Of a stretch of DNA of 49,886 nucleotides, positions 28,565 through 38,455 are shown piece by piece. Each line of letters opens with the position of its first letter. Within the stretch, counting starts at the first letter, position 1. Below the pieces are notes generated by a model. That model was not told the origin of the DNA, made no database searches, and saw only the letters and a list, made by a program, of their open reading frames with translations. Position numbers and translations under genes: made by a program. Source of the stretch: Bacillota bacterium (GTDB taxonomy: Bacteria; Bacillota_I; Bacilli_A; RF39; UBA660); contig SVAX01000009.1 in assembly GCA_015059155.1 (NCBI GenBank), forward strand, positions 1 to 49,886, given 5' to 3'.

Positions 28565-30244
28565 GTGAAAAAAATAAAGAAAAGTAAGAAAAAGTTTAAA
28601 TATTTAATTTTTATAATATTAATAGGGATTATTGTTTCTGTAATACTTTTAGATAAAGAAGAAATAAAAGAAACTACAAATAAAAATTATATTTCTAGTG
28701 AAGTATCTGATGTTATTTTATATGATTTAGAATATAAAGAATCTATTAAAATAAATAGAGGAGAAGAAGTAGATGTATATAAATTTAAAGAAAAAAGAGA
28801 AGATAATGTATATGTAAAAATTAAATATAAAGATGAATTTTATATGGTTAATGAAAATAATTTAACTGATAATATAGAGAATATTATTCAAGAAAAAGAG
28901 ATGTTTGTTAGAACTAATTTAACTGTATATAAAGATGATAATTCATCTAAAATATTATCATATATAAAAAAAGGTGAAAGATTAGAAATATTAGGTTATG
29001 ATAAGATAGAAAATGGTGTTGTTAACAAGTATAAGATTAAATATAATGATATAGAAGGTTATGTATATAGTAAGTATTTAGTTTTATCAGAAGAAGAGAG
29101 TAAGAAAGTATATGAAGAAAATGGTGTACAAGAATATATGGCTAAGATGGGTAATTCTTTAGGTGGAGGAACTGCTACTAACTTAGACTATTATCCTTAT
29201 GAGAAAGCAAGTTTTGAAGATAATGTAATGCCTAAAGAGGTTAGAAGCTTATATATTAATAGTGGAGCTATAAAAAATATAGATGAGTATATAGAATTTG
29301 CTAAAGAAAATAATATTAATGCTTTTGTTATTGATATTAAGGATAATACTAGTCCTGCTTATAATTCTCCTATTATGAAAAAGTATTCTAAAACTAATTA
29401 TGATAAAGCTTTAAATGATTATGAAGATTATAAAGGTTATGTAAAAAAAGCTATAGATGCTGGAATATATGTAATAGGAAGAATAACTGTATTTAAAGAT
29501 TCTTATTTTGTTACTGATCATAAAGAAGTAGCTATTAAAAGTAGTAATGGAGAACCTTTTAGTCATAATGGATCATATTGGCCGAGTGCTTATAATAGAT
29601 TTGTATGGGAATTTAATGTAGAACTTGCTAAAGAAGCAGTTACTGAAATAGGGTTTAATGAGATTCAATTTGATTATGTTAGATTTCCAGATAGAACAAC
29701 TAAATTAGAAAGACAAGGTGTTATAAATTTAGATAATACTTATGATGAAGAAAAAGCACAAGCTTTACAAAATTTTGTTATGTATGCTTGTGATGAAATA
29801 CATAGTGTTGGTGGATATGTATCGATAGATGTATTTGGTGAGAGTGCTTCTAACTATGTTACAGCTTATGGACAATTTTGGCCTGCTATATCAAATGTAG
29901 CAGATGTAATAAGTGGAATGCCTTATCCAGATCATTTTAATCCACATGATTATGGAATTAAAGAAGTAGTATGGACAGTTCCATATAAATTATTAAATGA
30001 ATGGAGTAAGTATGTTGTATCTAAACAAGAAGTAATTCCAACTCCAGCAGTTGTTAGAACTTGGATTCAAACTTATAATACTACTAAAAGTCCAAGTGTA
30101 GTTTATAATGCAGATAAAATATCTGAACAAATACAAGCTTTATATGATAATGGATTAAATGGTGGATATATGACTTGGAATTCTGGCTCAAATCTGGTAA
30201 AATATAAAGAAGTTAGTTATGCATTTAGGAAGGTGTACGAATGA
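28565..30244 (+). CDS. Putative glycoside hydrolase (DUF4015 type) with N-terminal TM and SH3-like region
   Basis: GTG start; MPKEVRSLYINSGAIKNIDEYIEFAKENNINAFVIDIKDN, EIQFDYVRFPDRT, SIDVFGESASN. Confidence 0.85.
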   Translation: MKKIKKSKKKFKYLIFIILIGIIVSVILLDKEEIKETTNKNYISSEVSDVILYDLEYKESIKINRGEEVDVYKFKEKREDNVYVKIKYKDEFYMVNENNLTDNIENIIQEKEMFVRTNLTVYKDDNSSKILSYIKKGERLEILGYDKIENGVVNKYKIKYNDIEGYVYSKYLVLSEEESKKVYEENGVQEYMAKMGNSLGGGTATNLDYYPYEKASFEDNVMPKEVRSLYINSGAIKNIDEYIEFAKENNINAFVIDIKDNTSPAYNSPIMKKYSKTNYDKALNDYEDYKGYVKKAIDAGIYVIGRITVFKDSYFVTDHKEVAIKSSNGEPFSHNGSYWPSAYNRFVWEFNVELAKEAVTEIGFNEIQFDYVRFPDRTTKLERQGVINLDNTYDEEKAQALQNFVMYACDEIHSVGGYVSIDVFGESASNYVTAYGQFWPAISNVADVISGMPYPDHFNPHDYGIKEVVWTVPYKLLNEWSKYVVSKQEVIPTPAVVRTWIQTYNTTKSPSVVYNADKISEQIQALYDNGLNGGYMTWNSGSNLVKYKEVSYAFRKVYE

Positions 30245-30528
30245 TTGAAATAGAAAATACAAAATATAAGTTAATAGAAGAATATAAAGATGGTTTTGAT
30301 GAGGCTGCATTTAAAGAAAAATATACTGAATATTTTGAACCTTACGACTATATAATAGGTGATTGGTCTTATGGTAAACTTAGATTAAAAGGTTTTTGTA
30401 ATAGACTAAATAAAATATGTAATAAGATAAATGATATTAAATTTAAAGATGATTATATAAAAAATTTATGTAGTTATGAATGTAGATATTTTATTTTAGA
30501 AAAGGTAAAAGATTTAAAATCAAATTAA
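30241..30528 (+). CDS. YutD family protein
   Basis: YKDGFDEAAFKEKYTEYFEPYDYIIGDWSYGKLRLKGFC. Confidence 0.8.
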   Translation: MIEIENTKYKLIEEYKDGFDEAAFKEKYTEYFEPYDYIIGDWSYGKLRLKGFCNRLNKICNKINDIKFKDDYIKNLCSYECRYFILEKVKDLKSN

Positions 30529-30613
30529 AACAGATAGAGAAACTGTGTAAATATTTATACAGTTTTTATTTTATTATTTTTAAAAATATAGTATAATTAT
30601 AATGGTGATATTT

Positions 30614-33600
30614 ATGAAAATAATAAAAACTATGGATGGAAATGAGGCATGTGCGACTACTGCATACATGTTTACTGAGCTTGCAGGTATTTATCCAATC
30701 ACACCTTCAAGTCCTATGGCAGAACACATGGATGAATGGAGTAGCAATGATAGAATTAATATTTTTAATGATAAAGTTAAAGTGGTAGAGATGCAAAGTG
30801 AAGCAGGTGCAGCAGGATTTATACATGGGGCTTTACAAAATGGTGTACTTGCGACTACATTTACTGCAAGTCAAGGTTTATTATTAATGATACCTAATAT
30901 GTATAAAATAGCAGGTGAAATGTTGCCTTGCGTTATGCATGTAGCAGCTCGTAGTTTGTCTACACATGCATTATCGATATTTGGAGACCATCAAGATATA
31001 TATTCTACAAGAAGTACTGGATTTTGTATGCTTTCATCATCAAGTGTACAAGATTCTGCTTATTTAAGTGGTATAGCTCATTTATCTGCTATTGAAGCAA
31101 GTTTACCTTTTATGCATTTTTTTGATGGATTTAGAACAAGCCATGAAATAAATAAAATAGAAATGCTTGAAATGGATGATTATAAAAAATTGATAAATTA
31201 TGATGCTTTAAATAAATTTAGAAATAGAGGTTTAAATCCTAATAATCCTAATACACGTGGTACTGCACAAAATGATGATATTTATTTTCAAGCTACTGAG
31301 GTAAGAAATGTTTTTTATGATAAAGTACCTGACATAGTAAATAGTTATATGGAAAAAATAAACAATATAGCTGGAACTACTTATAAACCATTTAATTATT
31401 ATGGAAGTAAAGTTGCTAAAAAAGTAATAGTAGCTATGGGATCAGTATGTGAAACAATAAAAGAAGTTATTGATAATACAAAAGAAGAAATAGGTTTAAT
31501 AGAAGTTCATTTATATAGACCGTTTAGTACTAAATATTTATTAAATGTATTACCAGAATCTGTAGAAAAGATTGCAGTACTTGATAGAACTAAAGAATTT
31601 GGATCTAATGGGGAACCTTTATATTTAGATATAGTATCTAGTTTAAAGGATAAAAATATAACTATTGTAGGTGGTAGATATGGTTTATCTAGCAAGAATA
31701 CAACACCTTCAGGGATTAAAGCTGTTTATGATATGTTAGATAATCCAAAGAACAATTTTACTATAGGCATAGTGGATGATGTTACTAATTTAAGTCTAGA
31801 ATTAAAAGATTTTAATATAAAAACAAGTAAAGAAATACTTATATATGGATATGGTTCTGATGGAATGGTAAGTGCTTCTAAATCTATAATAAAGTTAATA
31901 GGCGATAATACTGATAATTATGTACAAGGATATTTCCAATATGATTCTAAAAAGAGTGGTGGAGTAACTACTTCGCATCTTAGAATTAGTGAAAATAAAA
32001 TAAGAAGTACTTATTATGTAGAAAATCCTGATATAGTAGTAGTATCTAAAGATAGTTATTTTAGTGAATTTGAATTACTTAATAAAATAAGTGAAAATTC
32101 TATAATGATTATTAATACTAGAAAAAATGAAGAAGAATTAAAGGATGCTTTTAGTGACAAATTAAAAAATTTACTAATTAAAAATAATACTAAAATATAT
32201 ACTTTAAATGCTTATGATATAGCAAGCAAATTAGGTTTAGGCAATAAAATTAGTATGATTATGGAATGCGCTATTATATATTTGACTAATTTAATTGATT
32301 ATGAGTTTGCTAAACAGGAATTAATTAAATATATAAAAGATAGATTTAGTAAAAAAGGTGAAGAGATAGTAAATGCTAATATAAATGCATTGGATATGAC
32401 TGAATCAAGTATTAAAGAAATAAAACTTGACACAAGTATTAGTGAAGTAGAAAATAGACATATGGATTTATATGAAGCTATGTTTAAAAGAGAAGGTAAT
32501 AGTTTGCCTGTTTCTGCATTCCTCTCTATGCCAAGTGGTATATTTAAATCTGGAACTACTAAATTAGAAGAAAAATATATAAGTGAATTAGTTCCTCATT
32601 ATATAGATGAAAATTGTATAGAGTGTAATCAATGTGCATTTGTTTGTCCTCATTCAGTAATTAGACCTTATTTACTTAGTGAAGAAGAGTATAATAAAGC
32701 TCCTGAACAAGTTAGAAATAGGTGCAAAAAAGCTATGGGTTTAGAAGGTTATTATTTTACTGTTGGTATTTGTATTAAGAATTGTACAGGATGCGGACTT
32801 TGTATTAAAACATGTCCTGGAATGAAGGGTGAAAAAGCACTAACTTTTAAATCTTTAAACGATGAAATAAAAAACAAAGAACAAGAAATATTTGATTATT
32901 TAGATAATAACATAACGAATAAAAAGAAATTTAATGAATCTACAGTAAAAGGTTTAGAATTTAAAAAGCCAAAGTTTGAATACTGTGGAGCATGTGCTGG
33001 ATGCGGAGAACCATCTTATATAAAAATACTTACTCAAATGTATGGAGACAATTTAATAATTGCTAATGCTACAGGATGTTCATCCATATATGGAGGGTCA
33101 GCACCTGCTACTCCTTATAGTATTCCATGGGCTTCATCATTATTTGAGGATAATGCTGAATATGGATATGGAATGCTTTTAGGTAATAATTTAATTAGAA
33201 ATAGAATTAAAAATATTATGGAAAGTAATATGGATAATTCTAATAGTGAATTATTTAAAAGTTGGTTAGAAAATTATGATAATTATGAAGTTACAAAAAA
33301 TGTTTATGATAATTTAACTGATGATATACCTAATGAATTAAAAGAATTGAAAGAATACATACCATCTAGAAATTATTGGTGTATAGGTGGAGATGGATGG
33401 GCTTATGATATAGGATTTAGTGGTATTGACCATGTATTAGCTAGTAATGATAATATAAATATATTAGTACTTGATACAGAAGTATATTCTAATACAGGTG
33501 GACAGTCTAGTAAGTCAAGTAATATAGGTTCAATTGCTTCATTTACTACAAGTGGTAAAAGAACTAATAAGAAAGATTTAGCTAGAATAGCAATGTCTTA

Positions 33601-34006
33601 TAAAAATGTTTATGTTGCTCAAATATCACTTGGTGCTAATATGATGCAAGTAATTAAAACGTTAAAAGAGGCTAATGATTATCCAGGACCATCTATTGTA
33701 ATTGCTTATTGTCCTTGTATATCTCATGGTATTAAAGGTGGTATGTGTAATAGTGTGAATATGCAAAAATTAGCTGTTGAATGTGGATACTTTCCAACAT
33801 TTAGAAGACATCCAATAAATGGATTTACTTTAGATAGTAAGAAAGTCGATTTTGATAAATTTGAAGAGTTCTTGAATTTACAAACTAGATATTCAATGCT
33901 TGATAAAGTAAATGGAGAAAATTCAAAAGAGTTATTAAAAGAAAATAAAGAAAATGCTATAGAAAGATACGAATATTATAGTAGTTTACAAAAAGTTGAC
34001 AATTAG
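30614..34006 (+). CDS. nifJ: Pyruvate:ferredoxin (flavodoxin) oxidoreductase
   Basis: GNEACATTAYMFTELAGIYPITPSSPMAEHMD; CIECNQCAFVCPHSVIRPYL; CTGCGLCIKTCPG; TPP-binding IGGDGWAYDIGFSGIDHVLA. Confidence 0.97.
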   Translation: MKIIKTMDGNEACATTAYMFTELAGIYPITPSSPMAEHMDEWSSNDRINIFNDKVKVVEMQSEAGAAGFIHGALQNGVLATTFTASQGLLLMIPNMYKIAGEMLPCVMHVAARSLSTHALSIFGDHQDIYSTRSTGFCMLSSSSVQDSAYLSGIAHLSAIEASLPFMHFFDGFRTSHEINKIEMLEMDDYKKLINYDALNKFRNRGLNPNNPNTRGTAQNDDIYFQATEVRNVFYDKVPDIVNSYMEKINNIAGTTYKPFNYYGSKVAKKVIVAMGSVCETIKEVIDNTKEEIGLIEVHLYRPFSTKYLLNVLPESVEKIAVLDRTKEFGSNGEPLYLDIVSSLKDKNITIVGGRYGLSSKNTTPSGIKAVYDMLDNPKNNFTIGIVDDVTNLSLELKDFNIKTSKEILIYGYGSDGMVSASKSIIKLIGDNTDNYVQGYFQYDSKKSGGVTTSHLRISENKIRSTYYVENPDIVVVSKDSYFSEFELLNKISENSIMIINTRKNEEELKDAFSDKLKNLLIKNNTKIYTLNAYDIASKLGLGNKISMIMECAIIYLTNLIDYEFAKQELIKYIKDRFSKKGEEIVNANINALDMTESSIKEIKLDTSISEVENRHMDLYEAMFKREGNSLPVSAFLSMPSGIFKSGTTKLEEKYISELVPHYIDENCIECNQCAFVCPHSVIRPYLLSEEEYNKAPEQVRNRCKKAMGLEGYYFTVGICIKNCTGCGLCIKTCPGMKGEKALTFKSLNDEIKNKEQEIFDYLDNNITNKKKFNESTVKGLEFKKPKFEYCGACAGCGEPSYIKILTQMYGDNLIIANATGCSSIYGGSAPATPYSIPWASSLFEDNAEYGYGMLLGNNLIRNRIKNIMESNMDNSNSELFKSWLENYDNYEVTKNVYDNLTDDIPNELKELKEYIPSRNYWCIGGDGWAYDIGFSGIDHVLASNDNINILVLDTEVYSNTGGQSSKSSNIGSIASFTTSGKRTNKKDLARIAMSYKNVYVAQISLGANMMQVIKTLKEANDYPGPSIVIAYCPCISHGIKGGMCNSVNMQKLAVECGYFPTFRRHPINGFTLDSKKVDFDKFEEFLNLQTRYSMLDKVNGENSKELLKENKENAIERYEYYSSLQKVDN

Positions 34007-34017
34007 TCAACTTTTTA
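33990..34017 (+). terminator. Intrinsic terminator
   Basis: AAAAAGTTGACaattaGTCAACTTTTT. Confidence 0.85.
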
Positions 34018-34141
34018 TTATTGAATAAAGAAATAATATACATTTTTAATAAATTCAGAGTTAAGAATAGAAAAACATACAATAGTAGTGTTTTTTATAA
34101 GTTGTAATAATACTAAATTTTATATAAAATATAAAAAAACA

Positions 34142-34177
34142 AAAAAATAGAAAATTATACGATTTTTCTATTTTTTA
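34142..34177 (+). terminator. Intergenic terminator-like hairpin
   Basis: AAAAAATAGAAAAttatacgaTTTTTCTATTTTTT. Confidence 0.5.
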
Positions 34178-34311
34178 ATGGGTAAAAATACAGTTTTTTA
34201 AAAATTACACGTAATTTTTAAATTTTGGTAAAAAAAGTGTTACAAAACAATAAAAACTGTCTTTTGATATATTTTTTGAAGTGTGATAAAAGTATATTGG
34301 AAGGAGGTTTT

Positions 34312-35760
34312 ATGAAAAAAATTATATTGATTTTTCTAACTTTATTTATATTTATAACTAATTCAAAAGCACTCTCAAAATTTCATTTAGCAGAAAAAGT
34401 ACCTGATATGCATATAGAATCCGTAAGTAATGATAATGTTCATAATGGTATACCATTTTTGATAAGAGATGAAGATGAAAATTATGTTTATTGTTTAAAT
34501 CCGTTTGGAGTCTTGAATACAACTGATTATTATAATGAATATGATTATAATGATTCAATATTTAATTTAACTGATGAACAATTAAATAGAATAAATCTTA
34601 TTAGCTATTATGGATATGGTTATGGTGATCATACTGATTTAAAGTGGTATGGAGTAACACAATTTCTTATTTGGAAAACATTGGATTTAGATGATATTTA
34701 TTTCACTGATGAAAATGGTAATAAAATAATTGTTTATGAAGAGGAATTAAAAGAAATAGAAGATTTAGTAAAAAAACATTTAACTTTACCAAATTTTGCT
34801 AATAGAACTTTTGAAAATTCTGTTAATACTACATTTAATTTGTCTGATTATAATAATGTTTTTCCGTTTTATGAGGTAAAATCCTCAAATATAGATTTTT
34901 ATTTTAGAAATAATTATGGTTATGTAACGACGAAAGGTGAAGGTAATTATGAAATTAGTTTTATTAGAAAAAGTCCAATAGAAAGAGATTATCTATTATA
35001 TTTTTTAAATAATAGTCAATCACTCATATATCCAGGTAGGATTGATGATATAGAATTTAAAGTAAATTTTGTAGTTACTAGTGGTAGTATAACTATTAAT
35101 AAAATAGATAGTGAAAATGTTGATAGGAAATTTGCTACTTTACAAGGAAGTGTATATGAAATTTATAGGGATAATGAATTAATAACTACTGTTGAGACAA
35201 ATAAAGATGGTGTTGCTTATGTTGATAATCTTGCTTGGGGTAGAACTTATTATATAAAAGAAAAAATTCCAAGTAATGGTTATAAATTAGATAGTAATAC
35301 ATATGAAATAGTTTTATCAAGAATTAATAAGAACGGTATTGTTAATTCATATGGAGAAGTGATAGAGGGAAATTTAATAATAAATAAATATTATGGTAAA
35401 GAAAATGATTATAAATTAGAAGATGGTGCGACATTTGAAATATATGATGTAAATGATAATCTAATGGGTGTTTATGAAACAGAAAATGGAAAAATAAATA
35501 TTAAGTTAGAATATGGCGAGTACTATGGTATTCAAACAAAAGGGATATCTGGATATAATTTAGTAGATAAATTTGATATATCTATTAGTGAAGAAAAAGA
35601 TTATATTATTGATTTATATAGTGAAAAAAATCAAGAAGAAATTCTTATAGTAGAAGTTCCAGATACAGGAAAAATTGATTATTATAAATTTATTTCTATT
35701 ATATTTATAATAGTAGGTTTAATATTAGTTATAAAATCAATAAAAAAGACTACTCATTAG
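34312..35760 (+). CDS. Thioester-domain, SpaA-type-repeat surface protein with VPDTG sorting-like C-terminus
   Basis: Signal peptide; candidate thioester Cys in ENYVYCLNPFG and Gln in YGVTQFLIW; two SpaA-like repeats; VPDTG-TM-KSIKKTTH tail. Confidence 0.78.
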   Translation: MKKIILIFLTLFIFITNSKALSKFHLAEKVPDMHIESVSNDNVHNGIPFLIRDEDENYVYCLNPFGVLNTTDYYNEYDYNDSIFNLTDEQLNRINLISYYGYGYGDHTDLKWYGVTQFLIWKTLDLDDIYFTDENGNKIIVYEEELKEIEDLVKKHLTLPNFANRTFENSVNTTFNLSDYNNVFPFYEVKSSNIDFYFRNNYGYVTTKGEGNYEISFIRKSPIERDYLLYFLNNSQSLIYPGRIDDIEFKVNFVVTSGSITINKIDSENVDRKFATLQGSVYEIYRDNELITTVETNKDGVAYVDNLAWGRTYYIKEKIPSNGYKLDSNTYEIVLSRINKNGIVNSYGEVIEGNLIINKYYGKENDYKLEDGATFEIYDVNDNLMGVYETENGKINIKLEYGEYYGIQTKGISGYNLVDKFDISISEEKDYIIDLYSEKNQEEILIVEVPDTGKIDYYKFISIIFIIVGLILVIKSIKKTTH

Positions 35761-35770
35761 TAGTCTTTTT
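35743..35770. terminator. Bidirectional terminator between convergent genes
   Basis: AAAAAGACTACTcattAGTAGTCTTTTT; includes the stop region of both genes. Confidence 0.85.
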
Positions 35771-37435
35771 AACGTCGTTTATGATTGGTAGTATTATAGG
35801 ATATCTACCAGTTTTTTCATGTATGAATGAAGCAAGATTAGTTATTAAATCATTTTTTATATCATTAAATATACAATTAACTTTTAATTTATTGTTTACT
35901 ATAGTATTTGCTTCATTTTCTATTTCTTTTATCAAATCTAAATTATCTTGAATAAGTACAAAACCTCTTGAAGTTATATTTGTAGGCATAACTAATTTTC
36001 TACTTGCAGTATCTATATTGGCAATAACAACAACTATACCATCATTAGACATAATTTTTCTTTCTCTCATTACAGCGTTACCAATTTCACCAATACGATT
36101 ACCATCTACATATACATCACCAGCTTGAATAGGTTTATCTTTTTTTATAACACCTTTTCTAAGTGATAATACGTCTCCATTTTCAAGAATAAATGTATTT
36201 TCTTTAGGCATGCCACATTCAATAGCTAAATCAGCATGACTTTTTAGCATTCTGTGTTCTCCATGGAATGGCATAAAGTATTTTGGCTTGATAAGTCTTA
36301 GCATTAATTTTAATTCTTCTTTATTACCATGTCCAGATGTGTGTACATCATTAAGTGATGTATTAGTATAAACTTTAACACCTTGTAAATATAATTTATT
36401 AATTATTCTAGAAATACTTAAAGCATTTCCAGGTATAGCTGATGAAGAGAAAATAACAACATCATCATCTTGTAATTTAATTTGTCTATGAGAATTATTA
36501 GCAATACGTGATAGTGCAGCAAGTGGTTCTCCTTGAGAGCCTGTGCAAAGTAAACATACCTCATTAGGAGGAAGATTATTTGCTTCTTCTGGAGTAACAA
36601 ATATTTCTTTATGTTTTATGTATCCAGAATTTAAAGATATTTCTATATTATTTTCCATGCTTCTACCAAATATAGCAACTTTTCTATTATTTCTTTTACA
36701 AGTATCAATTATATGTTTTAATCTATAAATATTCGAAGCAAAAGTAGCTATTATAATTCTTGAATCATGTTTCATAAATATATGAGATAGGGCAGCATCT
36801 ACTTTAGATTCACTAACACTCATACCTTCATTAAGTGCATTGGTACTATCACTAAGTAGTAAAGATACACCTTTAGATCCTATACTTGCCATTTTATGAA
36901 TATTAGCCATAGGTCCGATAGGGGTTAAGTCAAATTTAAAGTCTCCTGTTGTTACTATAGTACCGTTTGGAGTATGAATTATAATTCCATGTGAATCTGG
37001 TATAGAGTGAGTTGTTCTAACAAACTCAACTGTCATGTTTTTAAATTTAACTTTAGTATTTTCGTCATATACGTATATATTTTTATAATTAATATTTCTA
37101 TCTTCTAACTTCTTTCTAATAAGTCCAGCTGCTTGATTAGGACAATATATAGCTGGAATATTAACTGCTTGTAGTAAAAATGGTATACCTCCTATATGAT
37201 CTTCGTGACCATGAGTTATAAATAGAGCTTTTATTTTACTTTCGTTTTTCTTAAGAAAAGTAAAATCAGGAATAATATAATCTACACCTGGAAGTTCATC
37301 TGATGGAAAAGTAATACCTACATCAGTAATAATTAATTCGTTCCCAGTCATAACACAATACATATTTTTCCCAACTTCTCCAAGTCCACCTAAAGCAAAT
37401 ATTTTAGTGTCATTTGTATTATTAATTAGTTTCAA
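35750..37435 (-). CDS. rnj: Ribonuclease J
   Basis: ALGGLGEVGKNMYCV, FITHGHEDHIGGIPFLL, CTGSQGEPLAALSRIA, MPFHGEHRML. Confidence 0.95.
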   Translation of the reverse strand: MKLINNTNDTKIFALGGLGEVGKNMYCVMTGNELIITDVGITFPSDELPGVDYIIPDFTFLKKNESKIKALFITHGHEDHIGGIPFLLQAVNIPAIYCPNQAAGLIRKKLEDRNINYKNIYVYDENTKVKFKNMTVEFVRTTHSIPDSHGIIIHTPNGTIVTTGDFKFDLTPIGPMANIHKMASIGSKGVSLLLSDSTNALNEGMSVSESKVDAALSHIFMKHDSRIIIATFASNIYRLKHIIDTCKRNNRKVAIFGRSMENNIEISLNSGYIKHKEIFVTPEEANNLPPNEVCLLCTGSQGEPLAALSRIANNSHRQIKLQDDDVVIFSSSAIPGNALSISRIINKLYLQGVKVYTNTSLNDVHTSGHGNKEELKLMLRLIKPKYFMPFHGEHRMLKSHADLAIECGMPKENTFILENGDVLSLRKGVIKKDKPIQAGDVYVDGNRIGEIGNAVMRERKIMSNDGIVVVIANIDTASRKLVMPTNITSRGFVLIQDNLDLIKEIENEANTIVNNKLKVNCIFNDIKNDLITNLASFIHEKTGRYPIILPIINDVKKTTNE

Positions 37436-37507
37436 AATAGACCTCCTTTCTATAAGTTATTTGACTATATAATTATACTATTAAATTTAATAATTGTCTA
37501 GTCAAAG

Positions 37508-37530
37508 AAAAAAAGACCGAAGTCTTTTTA
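37508..37530 (-). terminator. Intrinsic terminator downstream of rpsD
   Basis: AAAAAGAC-cgaa-GTCTTTTT read on the minus strand. Confidence 0.65.
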
Positions 37531-38130
37531 TCTATTGTAGAATTCAACTATTAGTGATTCGTTAATTTCACCATTTAATTCAGATCTTTCTGGATATCTA
37601 ACGAAAGTAGCAGCCATTTTAGCTTCATCGTAAGTAACGAAATCAACTCTTTTACTTAAAGCTTCTAATGAAGATTTAACGATTGCTAATTCTTTATCAG
37701 ATTCTTTAATAGCGATTACATCACCAGGTTTGCATCTATAAGAAGGGATATCAACTTTTTTACCATTAACAGTAATATGTCCATGGTTAACTAATTGTCT
37801 AGCACCTCTTCTAGTAGTGGCAAATCCAATACGATATACTAAGTTATCTAATCTACTTTCTAGTAATTTGAATAAGTTTTCACCATGAACACCTTTCATT
37901 TTACCAGCATCTTCAAAAGTTTTTTTGAATTGTTTTTCGTTTAATCCGTACATAAATCTAACTTTTTGTTTTTCTTGTAATTGAACACCATAGTTAGATA
38001 ATTTTTTAGCTCTCTTACTACCATGAGCACCTGGAGCATAAGGCTTTCTAGCTAATTCTTCTCCAGTTTCTAAAGTAGAGAAACCTAAACGACGACTTAT
38101 ACGATAACTTGATTTAGTGTATCTTGCCAT
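37528..38130 (-). CDS. rpsD: 30S ribosomal protein S4
   Basis: MARYTKSSYRISRRLGFSTLETGEELARKPYAPGAHG; S4 domain. Confidence 0.97.
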   Translation of the reverse strand: MARYTKSSYRISRRLGFSTLETGEELARKPYAPGAHGSKRAKKLSNYGVQLQEKQKVRFMYGLNEKQFKKTFEDAGKMKGVHGENLFKLLESRLDNLVYRIGFATTRRGARQLVNHGHITVNGKKVDIPSYRCKPGDVIAIKESDKELAIVKSSLEALSKRVDFVTYDEAKMAATFVRYPERSELNGEINESLIVEFYNR

Positions 38131-38307
38131 GAGTATTCTCCTTTCTTTACGAAAGAGCTCTTTGCCTAATTATAGGGAGTTTGTTTTAATATTTTCACTA
38201 ATAAGCAATTAGTTACTAATAATCCATTTGGAACAAACACATTATAAAAATCAAAGATTGCTTTAATTCGCAGTATTAATTATATTATTAAATATATGTT
38301 TTGTCAA
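38131..38307 (-). promoter_or_regulatory. rpsD promoter (TTGACA at 38302-38307, 17-bp spacer, TATAAT at 38279-38284) and about 140-nt structured leader
   Basis: Perfect -35/-10 on the minus strand; leader contains ACTAAT-tgctt-ATTAGT and distal GTTTGTT/AACAAAC complementarity, compatible with an S4 autoregulatory leader. Confidence 0.6.
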
Positions 38308-38455
38308 GTAAAATATAACCTAAATATGTTAAAGAGTGAAATTTTTGTGAAAATCCACAAAAATATTGCGAATATATGTTTGTTGAAGTATAATTAATTA
38401 TAGAAAAGAAGATATGAAAGAGAGATGATAAAAAAAGAAATTTGGAGGTGCTTAA

